A stretch of DNA of 64,000 bases from Paenibacillus sp. S150 (GTDB lineage Bacteria; Bacillota; Bacilli; Paenibacillales; Paenibacillaceae), in the NCBI RefSeq assembly GCF_019352175.1, contig NZ_JACBYI010000001.1, positions 585,112-649,111 on the forward strand, written 5' to 3'. The notes under the pieces are model-generated. The model searched no databases and had not been told where the DNA came from. It was given only the letters and a program-made list of their open reading frames with translations. Of the stretch, positions 47,659 to 56,766 are shown in pieces (position 1 is the first letter of the stretch; the number at the start of each line of letters is the position of its first letter). A program made the translations under genes and the position numbers.

Positions 47659-47853
47659 ATGAGAGCTTCCCAAGATTTCATCAACCAGCTAGAGCTTTTA
47701 TTTGAGACTTATGAGCAAGAGGTTACAGATAAGCTGAAAAGGGGCGTGTTAAAGGCAAGTGCGGCTAAAACATATCTTTATCATTCCGGTAACTTTATCA
47801 AGTGGTGTCGTAATGACTTTGTTCCGGGAGCAAAAAATGAACGGAAACAATAA
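47659..47853 (+). CDS. Small protein with recombinase-core-like helical motif
   Basis: A 64-aa protein with a very good ribosome binding site (AAGGAGG, 10 bases before ATG 47659). It contains KASAAKTYLYHSGNFIKWCR, which looks like the SAM-like core-binding segment of tyrosine recombinases, but no catalytic domain follows. I do not recognise a named family. It precedes the next gene by about 25 bp and may be co-transcribed with it. Confidence 0.55.
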   Translation: MRASQDFINQLELLFETYEQEVTDKLKRGVLKASAAKTYLYHSGNFIKWCRNDFVPGAKNERKQ

Positions 47854-47879
47854 TTATAACTAAGGGGTTTTTGAATTTA

Positions 47880-48773
47880 ATGACCAAAAATATAGTATAC
47901 GACCTCACATCAATTAATGGAACTATGAAGGGGCTATTTGATCATCTAAATATTAACGCGAATACAATTAAGTCTTATACGAAGCATTGCATGGGTGAGT
48001 ATTCAATTGAGGACTTTTTAGATTTTCTTAATATTACTGATGATGGACTGTTAAGTGGTGAAATTTTGCTTGTAACTCTTCATGTTACTACTAACAATGA
48101 TAATTGCAGTTCTATAAGAGAGCTTGGATTATTAAATTCACAGCAGTCACTTACTCTTGACACTCCTCTTAAAAGATATTTACAGCAAAAAGGTGTATCA
48201 ATTGATATCCTTGGTAGAGAAATACGTTATAAAGAAAAAATATATGATTTAAGTAGAAAATACGCTTCTTCTTTTAGTTCGTTTGACGATGAGGATGAGA
48301 AAGCTGTAAAATGGGTGATCTATAAATTGTATGAAGATTATCAGATCAACTCCTTTTTTGGCTCGGACGATGTACTTGATTATGGTGGATACTGTAATAT
48401 ACGACCTGAATTTTTAATGAATTTGGCAGAACTATTGGGTGATATGTCAATTGAAAGTGACTGGAAGAAGAACGGAGATAACAAGTGCTATGTAATTAAA
48501 TTTCATGTCTTAATGTCACATTGTACAGAATTCACTTTTTTTGACGAGCATAGATTTGCATTGAAAAAGTATGAACTGGATTATCTGGACGATAGAGAAA
48601 TTGAACTTAAAAAGAGAAAATGGATACTCCATCAGTCGTTAGCTAATATTTATGATGAGAACTATACACGAGAGTATACTTGCTTTCTTAAATTTGATGC
48701 CAGTGTCCCATTTTCGAATATTATAAAAATATATTCGCCTGAAGAGTACAAGACAGAATACGGAATTAGGTAG
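47880..48773 (+). CDS. Unknown cargo protein, possibly ADP-ribosyltransferase-like
   Basis: A 297-aa AT-rich cytoplasmic protein without recognised family. One stretch, LLVTLHVTTNNDNCSSIREL then GLLNSQQSL (about residues 60-90), has the spacing of histidine-threonine, serine-isoleucine and glycine-leucine seen at the start of ADP-ribosyltransferase folds such as DarT. The rest does not show a clear catalytic glutamate. ATG 47880 is used although its AAGGGG is 12 bases away. It sits between a small helical protein and a broken AlbA_2 gene, in the cargo part of the element, where defence functions are common. The enzymatic suggestion is a guess from pattern only. Confidence 0.5.
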   Translation: MTKNIVYDLTSINGTMKGLFDHLNINANTIKSYTKHCMGEYSIEDFLDFLNITDDGLLSGEILLVTLHVTTNNDNCSSIRELGLLNSQQSLTLDTPLKRYLQQKGVSIDILGREIRYKEKIYDLSRKYASSFSSFDDEDEKAVKWVIYKLYEDYQINSFFGSDDVLDYGGYCNIRPEFLMNLAELLGDMSIESDWKKNGDNKCYVIKFHVLMSHCTEFTFFDEHRFALKKYELDYLDDREIELKKRKWILHQSLANIYDENYTREYTCFLKFDASVPFSNIIKIYSPEEYKTEYGIR

Positions 48774-48805
48774 GGGTTAATTTTTGTAAAGGGAGTGTGA
48801 TTCTC

Positions 48806-49905
48806 TTGTCTTTGTCTCGAAAACCTATACGGCAACTAACAATTGATGACATAACATCTTTAATGGGAGATATCCCTGTAAAAGAAGGGCAAAATATAGA
48901 TTATAAGCGAGATATGATTCGATCAGAAAAACTGTGCGAGGTAGTTACCTCATTCGCAAATTCACAAGGCGGAGATTTAATAATTGGAATTGACGAAGTT
49001 GAAGGCATCCCTACAGAGGTGATTGGCGTTGAGAGCGTAGATATAGATAAAGAAGAACTAAGGCTCAGGCATATTTTCAATAATGGCATAGAGCCTAGAA
49101 TTGCCATAATAGATATTGAGTTTATTTCCGTTGATGATGCAAAATACGTTATTGTTATCGCACACCTAGAAGTTGGATACGCCCTCACAGGGTCAACCAC
49201 AACTCAAAATTCTATGCCAGACAGTCGAATGGTAAGTATGAACTGGATGTTCAGCAGCTCAGGCAGATGTTTCTGGGTAGTGGTGAATTTTCTAATAAGT
49301 ATGCTGATTTCCATGAGGAGAGAGTTTCTCTGCATATAGAGCAGTTTATGAGTGCGGCCTTTACTCTCGTTCACTTTGTTCCAGTATCCTCCTTTGATAA
49401 TTTCAGAAATATTGATTTAACAGGCATTTTTAATCGAGTTCGAAGTACCCCTATCGCAACATCTAATGATAACAGGAGAATTAACTTTATAGGGGTATAC
49501 TCGGAGTCGAATGACAAGACTTCTAAGTTTCAACTTTTTAGAAATGGAGTTACTGAGTATGTAACAACAAGAATACTTCGGGAAAACAGAGTATCCAGTG
49601 GCAAGTTATACGATGAACTGAAAAAGACAGTTTCATATGCGCTACAAAATTATCGTTCAATAGAGATAATTGAACCTGTATATATGATGGTTTCTTTTTA
49701 TGGAGTTAATGGATTACTGGCACGAGATATTCACGTATTTGATGTTGATCATGAAGTTGTTCCTTTTGAGTCTGATAAGATGATTTTTCCCGAGGTTCTT
49801 ATCGAGGACATTGATAATGCAGATATTCGGGAAACAATTCGTCCAATTATGGATATACTTTGGAATGCGTATGGTTTTTCAAAATACAGTTATGAATTAA
49901 AGTAG
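48806..49905 (+). pseudogene. AlbA_2 (Schlafen-like) ATP-binding domain protein, frameshifted
   Basis: The first 120 codons encode the AlbA_2 domain: NIDYKRDMIRSEKLCEVVTS, FANSQGGDLIIGIDE, and YVIVIA. At about 49162-49170 the reading moves to the -1 frame, which continues RSWIRPHRVNHNSKFYARQS and then YELDVQQLRQMFLGSGEF, exactly the rest of the domain, and on to a 200-residue C-terminal part ending at 49905. A single-base loss or gain explains it. No slippery heptamer is visible. Joined product about 365 aa. Proteins with this domain are regulators or RNA-targeting defence effectors. Confidence 0.8.
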
Positions 49906-49971
49906 CATTTACTCTGGCTGCCCCTTTTGGTTGATGTGATCCGTCCCAACAAGACGGCTACGTCAACCAAA

Positions 49972-50577
49972 TTAACACTCTTCGTCTTTTAAAAAGAGCT
50001 CATAGTAATCGCAAAGAACAACACAGAGAATATTATGCACTTTCCTTAATTCTTCAACATCCTCACCTTTGCTCTCCTTTTCATCAATTTTTGCTTTTAA
50101 AGCCCATCTTCTTTCACGCAGGCGATCAATGTTATTAATTATTAAATGTCGTTTGAGGTATAGTTTTAATTCAAAATACATGTATTCCCCTAAAGAAGTG
50201 AGATATATTATTTTACCTTCATCGTTCCTGCCTAAATGTTTGTAATATTCATCAGTGCAAGGATCAACGAAACCTTTATTAGCTACAACACTTTCATCAG
50301 AAGTTTTGCCTACCCACTTGTTAGATTTAGAAATATTACAATAGGGACAACTATAAAGTAAATTATCATATATGAAACGTAATTCCTTAAATTTTTCTTT
50401 TGGAGCAAAATGTTCTACATGATAAGCGTTATAGCCGCCACCATATTCATCTAAATCATCACAATATGCACATCTATTATCAAAATCCGGGGCCAAGTAT
50501 TGCTTATTAGTGCTATTCGTAATCCATTTTTCGCCTGTATATGTTCTAACAGGCTTCTTAATTTTTATTGGTTTCAA
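49972..50577 (-). CDS. HNH endonuclease, last gene of the candidate defence operon
   Basis: A 201-aa protein with a zinc-ribbon HNH nuclease domain: CAYC (36-39), YHVEHFAPK with His-53, Glu-55 and His-56, then an asparagine at 72 and CPYCNISKSNK (77-87), giving the four zinc cysteines and the HNH core. The C-terminal half is helical and basic. The TTG start at 50577 lies five bases after the upstream receiver gene, within whose end GGAG is found, so translation is coupled. It is the only nuclease in the operon and is thus the probable effector that cuts DNA. Confidence 0.85.
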   Translation of the reverse strand: MKPIKIKKPVRTYTGEKWITNSTNKQYLAPDFDNRCAYCDDLDEYGGGYNAYHVEHFAPKEKFKELRFIYDNLLYSCPYCNISKSNKWVGKTSDESVVANKGFVDPCTDEYYKHLGRNDEGKIIYLTSLGEYMYFELKLYLKRHLIINNIDRLRERRWALKAKIDEKESKGEDVEELRKVHNILCVVLCDYYELFLKDEEC

Positions 50578-50582
50578 GAAGA

Positions 50583-51251
50583 TTACTCCTTTTCCAAAAC
50601 CTCATCAATTTTAGCAAGTAATTCCGAGATTTTGTTAGAAGACAAAGCTTTCCTAACTCCCTCTGATAATACATGCCCCCCATCGATTGACTTTTCCAAC
50701 ATAGAATCAAGTTCTAAAATTTTTGTGTCAATCTCATCGGATGTTCCAGCTAGAGGAAGTAATTTTCGAAGTTCCTGCTCCCAGTACTCTTTTTGCTTTT
50801 CTGTCTTTAGGATTTGTTCAATCATTTTAAAATGTAACTCCACACGCTCTTGTTCCTCGCTCATGTATCTGTCAAAGTCAAAAACTTGGTAGGCATTATA
50901 AATTTCATTAGTGAACAAATCATCATCATACGACGTCAGAACAAACACTGGAAAGTCATACAATTCCTTTTCTAAAGCTTTAGCAATCTCTATACCTGTA
51001 TAGTCTACATTTTGATATGATGAAAGTTTGTAATCCACAAGTAGACAATCTAATCGTGTTTTGAGTATATCTGCAATCGTTTGGTTCAAATCTTCATTCA
51101 ATTCAATTTCTATGGGATCAAATTTAAACTTAGAATACTTCTGCTTCTTCTCTGGAGAAGCTCCTTCAAACCCCTGAATTAATCTTGTCATTATTTGAGT
51201 TATTTTACCGCTATCATCATCAACAATACCTATTTTTAGTATTTGCTCCAT
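50583..51251 (-). CDS. Stand-alone response-regulator receiver protein
   Basis: A 222-aa protein with a receiver domain (residues 1-130): acidic pocket IVDDDSG (10-15), phospho-acceptor Asp-73 in LLVDYKLSS and the conserved threonine in VFVLTSYDDD. The usual lysine is not obvious (DFDRYM in its place). Between beta 1 and the acceptor there is an insertion. The C-terminal 90 residues are helical and charged, with no DNA-binding domain, so output should be protein-protein. It lies between the dual-ATPase kinase (10 bp) and the HNH nuclease (5 bp) and is the likely link between them. Confidence 0.88.
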   Translation of the reverse strand: MEQILKIGIVDDDSGKITQIMTRLIQGFEGASPEKKQKYSKFKFDPIEIELNEDLNQTIADILKTRLDCLLVDYKLSSYQNVDYTGIEIAKALEKELYDFPVFVLTSYDDDLFTNEIYNAYQVFDFDRYMSEEQERVELHFKMIEQILKTEKQKEYWEQELRKLLPLAGTSDEIDTKILELDSMLEKSIDGGHVLSEGVRKALSSNKISELLAKIDEVLEKE

Positions 51252-51261
51252 ATCAGTTACC

Positions 51262-53538
51262 TCACAATGGGAATTTTATATCTAATCCAAATCCTCGTTC
51301 TGATTCAGTAATAATACACTGTGCGTTGTATTCTCTGGATGTTGATGCAACAATGTACATTCCTAAACCTGTTCCTATTACCTCACCATCTTTATCATAC
51401 TTGCTTGTTGAACCGAATTTAAAAATATCATAGGGATTTTTAAATACACTATCCAAGCCAGTTCCGTTGTCTTTATAATGAATTGTAAAAACTCTCTCCG
51501 TCTCCAATTCAATAGTAATTTTCCGCTCTGAAACTTTTGTCTTTTCCAAAGATTCTATTGAATTAATAATTAAATTATAGATAATACTCTCAAAGTCAGA
51601 AACAAATATTTTTTTAAAAACTTGTTTCTCATCCCCGAGTAAATCAACAATTATTTTTTTTTGTTGCAGAATAGGGTCCATTACTTCGATTATTTCGTGA
51701 ATTGTTTGATAAATATCCTTTTTCAACCTTTTTCTTTTATCTTTTTTAATTTGATTAGTTATTACCGTTATCCATGATTTCAAGAAAATATCACTTTTAC
51801 GAAGATCATCTAGATGCCGCGAGATCATGCCTTCATGTTGATTCTTAATCACATACTCAAGGGTGTCAACACGATTAACTAATCTTGCATTTATTCCCTT
51901 CAGATCATGAACAATAGAAGTAGTAATCAGACCATTTGTTGCTAAAGATCGTAACAGTTTAATCTCTGTTATTAGTTCCTCACGTTCTTCTTCATAAAAC
52001 TGAACTGCTTTCGCTAATTTTTTCACTTCTTCCGTAGGGGGGGACGTATTATCTTCCTTGTTTTCTTCATCGTCCAAAATCTTTATAGCTAGCTCTTTTC
52101 CTTCTTGTTTAGTTTTTTCTCTTTCGTTGACAATATCAGAATACTCTTTCATGCCTCTGCCAATGTGCGCCCGATCCCGTTCAAACACAGCAATAATATT
52201 TTTTATAACATTTTTAAATGTATTGAAATGCTCATTTTCAATAATCCCTTCTCGACTTGACTTGTCTAGAATGCGAGAATTATTTACTCTTGAAATTAAA
52301 ACAGTACCTTGTCCTTGCCTATTTCTAACATGCCAATTTCCCCCAGGATGAGAAATAGCAGCAGGGTTATTTGCCCTTCTTGCATCTAAACCTAACCAAT
52401 CGAAAGTATCAGATGCAGGGTCGCCATAAGGTCTTACTAAAAAATGATCTCGGTAAATCTTCACTCCCCCATGACTATCTAACCATAATTTTCTTTTTTT
52501 GCTTATTTCTTTATAAAAAAATGTTTCCTTCGAGTCATCTTGTAACGTCACTTTCATAAATGTGTAATTAAATTTAAACTCACCAATTTCCTTAATTGAA
52601 TTTATATAATCCTCTTGATCTATTCCCATAAGTTGCGGTATGGAGTATTCAAACTTGAGTGTTTTTTCTTTAAAATCAACATAACGATACGGGGACTTCT
52701 TAAAAGATTCTAATTCAAATACCTCTGTGGGAATCTTATTTAAATCAAATTCATTTCTGTCTAACGTAATTATGAAACTTTCACCATTAAATTCCGCATT
52801 AAGCTTATAGTCATATTCATCAGATATCTCATTTTCAATTATTAAAAAGGGTTCTTCAAATGATTTCTTTATGCAAACGATATAATCCTTTTGTTCAACA
52901 GGTGGAATTAAAAAACCCATTGAATTGGTTATATTACTGATTTCTTTTGTTGACCAACGGTCTCTTAACCCGCTTATTTTCAGTAAAGTTCCTGTTTCTA
53001 AGTTAATATGCTCTTCTATTACTTTTTTTTCATTTATTGAGGATATATCATCAATAATTTCTGTAGGCATAACGTTAATAAGCTCATTTTCTAAATATCC
53101 AAAATTCGCATCTATTTCATCTAAAGTCTTTCCTGTTTGCTCGAAGTTTCTCCAGTCTGTTTCCCAATAAATAAGTTTCGGACTCAATGTGTTTTTAGTA
53201 AACATTTCACATTTACTTCCTAATCGATCGAGTGCGAAACGGCCGATTCCTTTTTCTCCTGACTTAATACGATTTTTATCTGATTCATATTCTTCTCTTT
53301 TGTTGTCCGTACCAATTAACATCCAATAATTTTCAATAGTATCCTTTGTCATGCCTATACCATTATCAAAAATATAAATACAGTCATGATCAATATCAAA
53401 ACATATAAAACAAATAAGTGCATCAGCATCGTAGGTGTTCTTAACAAGCTCAATGACTGCACCGTCTACTTTAGAAACACTTTCTCTACCTAAAAGGATG
53501 GTTGCTCTGGATGAAATTTTATATTTCATTTTTTCCAA
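51262..53538 (-). CDS. Dual GHKL ATPase: Hsp90/MORC-like sensor fused to a histidine kinase
   Basis: A 758-aa cytoplasmic protein with two GHKL modules. The N-terminal one resembles MORC/Hsp90/MutL ATPases: N-box ELVKNTYDADA (30-40), DNGIGM (58-63), GEKGIGRF (94-101). After a middle domain of about 300 residues and a coiled coil (about 470-540) comes a histidine-kinase-like unit: IVHDLKG with a candidate phospho-histidine, N-box NLIINSIESL, DNGTGLD, FKFGSTSK and GTGLGMYIV. No membrane segment is present. Start TTG 53538 follows GGAGGG. It is one base from the methylase gene and ten from the receiver gene. Such a double ATPase could sense a DNA state and signal to the receiver. Confidence 0.85.
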   Translation of the reverse strand: MEKMKYKISSRATILLGRESVSKVDGAVIELVKNTYDADALICFICFDIDHDCIYIFDNGIGMTKDTIENYWMLIGTDNKREEYESDKNRIKSGEKGIGRFALDRLGSKCEMFTKNTLSPKLIYWETDWRNFEQTGKTLDEIDANFGYLENELINVMPTEIIDDISSINEKKVIEEHINLETGTLLKISGLRDRWSTKEISNITNSMGFLIPPVEQKDYIVCIKKSFEEPFLIIENEISDEYDYKLNAEFNGESFIITLDRNEFDLNKIPTEVFELESFKKSPYRYVDFKEKTLKFEYSIPQLMGIDQEDYINSIKEIGEFKFNYTFMKVTLQDDSKETFFYKEISKKRKLWLDSHGGVKIYRDHFLVRPYGDPASDTFDWLGLDARRANNPAAISHPGGNWHVRNRQGQGTVLISRVNNSRILDKSSREGIIENEHFNTFKNVIKNIIAVFERDRAHIGRGMKEYSDIVNEREKTKQEGKELAIKILDDEENKEDNTSPPTEEVKKLAKAVQFYEEEREELITEIKLLRSLATNGLITTSIVHDLKGINARLVNRVDTLEYVIKNQHEGMISRHLDDLRKSDIFLKSWITVITNQIKKDKRKRLKKDIYQTIHEIIEVMDPILQQKKIIVDLLGDEKQVFKKIFVSDFESIIYNLIINSIESLEKTKVSERKITIELETERVFTIHYKDNGTGLDSVFKNPYDIFKFGSTSKYDKDGEVIGTGLGMYIVASTSREYNAQCIITESERGFGLDIKFPL

Positions 53539-53539
53539 T

Positions 53540-54970
53540 TTATTCCCTCCCTATAGGAAATACAAAATTATTAATGTCCTTTGCAGTAATTCTTAAAGAG
53601 GAGCCATTTGCATTTATCCCAATACTTCTTACATAATTAAAAAAGCTTTCACTTTCTAAAATATTCTTAGCATAATCTAAATTAAATTTTCCTTTTCTGG
53701 TAATGTAAATTCCTGAATAAGGAATGCACTCTTCTGAGAGTTCATACACTTTCACCTGTTTCGTAACCACGGTGGACAGTAATAATTTTTCTTGATTCAG
53801 ATGGGCAAGAGCTTGTGTTCTCCCATATTCAAACCACTTTACATTTTTATCAGAGTCACGTTCCTTCAATTCGTCGCTGAATAATTTCAAATATTTAGTT
53901 CCTTCGGGAAATCTCCTTTCAAATTCTTCTTCATTATATTTCTGAAGTTTTCCTTCACTATAGTAGTAGGGAAAAATAATAAATCCATTTTTGTTATAAT
54001 TTAATGATCTAGGACTTGCAGCCACTTTGAGCAAGTTGCGCTCAATTAAGGAAGAATTTACTTTAATGTATCTACCTTCATCCGCTACTTCTTCATATTT
54101 GCTTACAACAAATGCCTTGTTATAAAGTGTTGCTATGGTAATTGACGCATTGAAGAAGTCACTAAACTTAGCAGTTTCTTTTAACGTAGCCTCTTTATTT
54201 TTCGAAAATTCCCATTTACCAAACAAATTCTTCTTACCAATAGCAAATGAACTCCCTTTATCCACATTATAATAATCCACAAAATCATTCATCAGCCCTT
54301 TATCACATATAACAATAGCTGATGACGTCATTACATTAAATAATTTAATTGTTTGGTAATCGTAAATCTGCTGTACAAAGGGCAATAAAAAATCTCTTAA
54401 ATTTTGAGCAAAAACATTTTTGAAAATACTACTAGGAATTAAATAAGACATTTTCCCATTTTCATTCAAAACTTTCAAACTTGCTTCAATAAAGGCATAA
54501 CAATAATCAAACTTTCCCGTTCTACAGACTTCAAATTTTTCACGTACAAACGATCTCGTTTCATTATCCAAATCTTTATATGTGATATATGGAGGGTTTC
54601 CGATCACATAGTCAAATTTAATCTGCAAGTCTTCTTTTAAAATATCTACGTTAAGAATATTCCACTTGACCCCTACCAAACCATACTTTTTAGCTACTAC
54701 GTTCAGATTAACAATACATTTCGAATAATGTTCAACATCAATTTCGGCACCATAAATGTCCTCTTGTAAGCCCATCGTTATTTTTTCAATAGTTATTCCA
54801 CTTTTTATACAATCAGTTATGTAACGTTCTACAATAACCGTTAAAATATTTCCATCTCCACAAGCGTTTTCAATGATTTTTTTTCCGAACAGATCAACAG
54901 TATAATCCACCTTATTTAAAAGTTCTATGACAATTTCAGTTGGCGTGAATACCTGGCATTTCTTATTCAT
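53540..54970 (-). CDS. Gamma-class N6-adenine DNA methyltransferase
   Basis: A 476-aa methylase of the Eco57I/TaqI-like type. Motif X CQVFTP is at residues 5-10, motif I ENACGDGN at 34-41, and the catalytic motif IV GNPPY at 124-128; the target recognition region fills the C-terminal half (SLNYNKNGFIIFPYYYSEGK). The order X-I-IV is that of gamma-class enzymes, which modify adenine. It lacks a nuclease domain, so restriction would need a partner, here the HNH protein at the end of the operon. It starts at ATG 54970, 32 bp after the antitoxin-like gene. Confidence 0.9.
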   Translation of the reverse strand: MNKKCQVFTPTEIVIELLNKVDYTVDLFGKKIIENACGDGNILTVIVERYITDCIKSGITIEKITMGLQEDIYGAEIDVEHYSKCIVNLNVVAKKYGLVGVKWNILNVDILKEDLQIKFDYVIGNPPYITYKDLDNETRSFVREKFEVCRTGKFDYCYAFIEASLKVLNENGKMSYLIPSSIFKNVFAQNLRDFLLPFVQQIYDYQTIKLFNVMTSSAIVICDKGLMNDFVDYYNVDKGSSFAIGKKNLFGKWEFSKNKEATLKETAKFSDFFNASITIATLYNKAFVVSKYEEVADEGRYIKVNSSLIERNLLKVAASPRSLNYNKNGFIIFPYYYSEGKLQKYNEEEFERRFPEGTKYLKLFSDELKERDSDKNVKWFEYGRTQALAHLNQEKLLLSTVVTKQVKVYELSEECIPYSGIYITRKGKFNLDYAKNILESESFFNYVRSIGINANGSSLRITAKDINNFVFPIGRE

Positions 54971-55002
54971 TTAATCAATCCTCTTAGTGTACTAGTATAT
55001 TT

Positions 55003-55197
55003 TCATTTTCCAGAACAATTGTGTTTGTCCCGGTCAGCTTCGTATTCTTCAAATTTTTCAAATGTCATTAAAACAAACTTTGGCTTACTATTCTTCATTA
55101 TTGTAAGTAATCCATGTTCGTCTGTAAGCCTAGCAGCCTCGGAGAAGTTCTGATTCACCTTCGATATTGCAATCATCTTTTCTATATCAATTTTCAT
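55003..55197 (-). CDS. Phd/YefM-like antitoxin or operon repressor
   Basis: A 64-aa protein with the Phd/YefM pattern: ISKVNQNFSEAARLTDEHGL, LLTIMKNSKPKFVLMTFEKF. These proteins bind DNA as dimers and often repress their own operon. No toxin of the Doc, YoeB or RelE type follows; instead it is first in the operon of methylase, ATPase, receiver and nuclease. It may act only as a repressor that delays expression of the operon. ATG 55197. The region to 55407 upstream has no gene. Confidence 0.8.
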   Translation of the reverse strand: MKIDIEKMIAISKVNQNFSEAARLTDEHGLLTIMKNSKPKFVLMTFEKFEEYEADRDKHNCSGK

Positions 55198-55407
55198 TAT
55201 TCAGCACTCCAATCATTACTGCCCTATTCTCTAAATTTACTGACCTACAAACTCTGCAGACGGTATATGTAACCAAAACTACCAATCAAAAAAGAACTAT
55301 TTCTCATATTATTATAGCTTTTTAATTAGCTAAAATCCAACCTAATTTGGTCATGCAACCTCCGTTTTATGCTTTCTAAAGTATATTTGTGGAGGAGTGG
55401 TATTATT

Positions 55408-56341
55408 ATGAAAAATTCTAAAGTATCAAAAACACAAATCACCCAAGCCAACAACACCAACCTAATCGAATTCGCCAAATCTCAGGGTTACATCCTCGAA
55501 AATGGTGGCCGCCGCGCGCTTCATGCGAAGCAAAGTGGCGGTCTTTATTTTTTCAAGGACAGCAATAAATGCTACCACTTCTCCACGGATACCCGCGGCG
55601 GTGACTTTGCGATGCAATTCTGGAATTTGAATTTTATGGAGGCAGTTACCTTGCTCTTGGATAATACTGCAACATAGTCCCTCTTCCTCCCCTACTTATA
55701 AAGATAACGGCCAACTGTCGCTTCCAGATAAGGCTCCAAATTACAGGTGAGCAGTCTGGTATCTTGTCCATGTTCGAGGTATTGAACCTGAGATCATCTC
55801 CAGCCTCATGCACCAGAAAAAGCTTTATCAACAAGACAAAACAGGAAACTGTGTCTTTGTCGCCTACGATCAAGATGGCAGCATTAAGTATTGTTCTATG
55901 CGAGGAAGTACACCGGAGCGACCCTTCAAGCAAGACAGAAAGCACTCGGATAAAAGCTATCCCTTCCATATTCCGGGCAATGATAACAGCCAGCGAGTCT
56001 ATGTATGTGAAAGCCCCCATCGACGCTATGAGCCACGCCACACTCACGAAGCTAAACAACCTAGACTGGAAAGCAGATCATCGCATTTCCCTTGGTTGCT
56101 TATCCGATAACGCACTTGAACGCTTCCTCTCTCAATACAGCATCCAAGAAATCATCTTCTGTTTGGACAATGATCATAACGCCACCTTTCGAGACGGCAG
56201 CCCAGCTCCCAATTGGGGACAAGAGGCTGCCTTAAAATTTGCCCGAAAATATGATGAATTAGGTTATCACACCTCAATCCTGACGCCACAGCGCAAAGAT
56301 TTCAACGAAGACCTGGCTGCAATACGTCAAGCTGAGTACTA
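55408..56341 (+). pseudogene. DUF3991/toprim primase-like gene, copy 1 (broken)
   Basis: The N-terminal part (NLIEFAKSQGYILENGGRR, SGGLYFFKDSNKCYHFSTDT) matches copy 2 at 62756. It then degrades: a stop after LLDNTAT at 55677, an in-frame TGA near 55747 (NYR*AVWYL where copy 2 has NYRRVAWYL), and one extra C near 56011 (five C against four in copy 2) that shifts ESPIDAMSHAT out of frame. The C-terminal toprim end (EIIFCLDNDHNATFRDGSPA to about EDLAAIRQ) is still readable to 56341. Toprim/CHC2-like proteins act in element replication. Confidence 0.85.
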
Positions 56342-56766
56342 GACAGAACTAACCTCAAAGGGAGAGGACGGTTGCGAATATGAGCGATAACCTTTTTTCT
56401 CATAAGATAAGAGAACTGCCGATCCACAGGCAGAGAGGTGATTTCTAATTACAGACGACAATGAGGCAGCGACGATTTTTAGGCAATCATTATTGCTGCA
56501 GCAGAAACTAAACTATTTAGAGCAATAAAATGGAATGATCACGTAGGAGGCATTCAGAACTCTTTCAATGTGTTGAAATCCATATTAAAACACAATAGGT
56601 TTATATCTGACGCAAGTATACTAATAATTCATAAGCTATTAAGCAAGTTAGTTGGAGAAGCGGTTATGACTTCGGTCAGCTGCAAACTAGAAAGGGCATT
56701 TAGAGAGGTCTTTCGTAGAACCATTTAGCTTTGAAAGAAATTCAAATACAGAAAGGAAGATTATCA
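56342..56766 (+). other. Gap of 425 bp without a confident gene
   Basis: Short coding-like pieces without start codons appear in two frames: TDDNEAATIFRQSLLLQQKL (ending TAA near 56528) and KLFRAIKWNDHVGGIQNSFN (ending TAG at about 56727). They may be decayed remains of an element gene. I see no promoter, terminator or RNA gene here. Confidence 0.35.

Noticed and set aside
49972..54970. Assignment of the methylase operon to BREX, DISARM or Dnd
   Set aside because: The hallmark proteins of these systems (PglZ, BrxC, DrmA/DrmB, DndC) are absent.
55003..55197. Classical toxin-antitoxin pair for the Phd-like gene
   Set aside because: No Doc, YoeB or RelE-type toxin is adjacent; the next gene is the methylase, so an operon repressor is more likely.
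56440..56730. Gene in the gap after toprim copy 1
   Set aside because: Coding-like pieces lie in two frames without start codons or ribosome binding sites.
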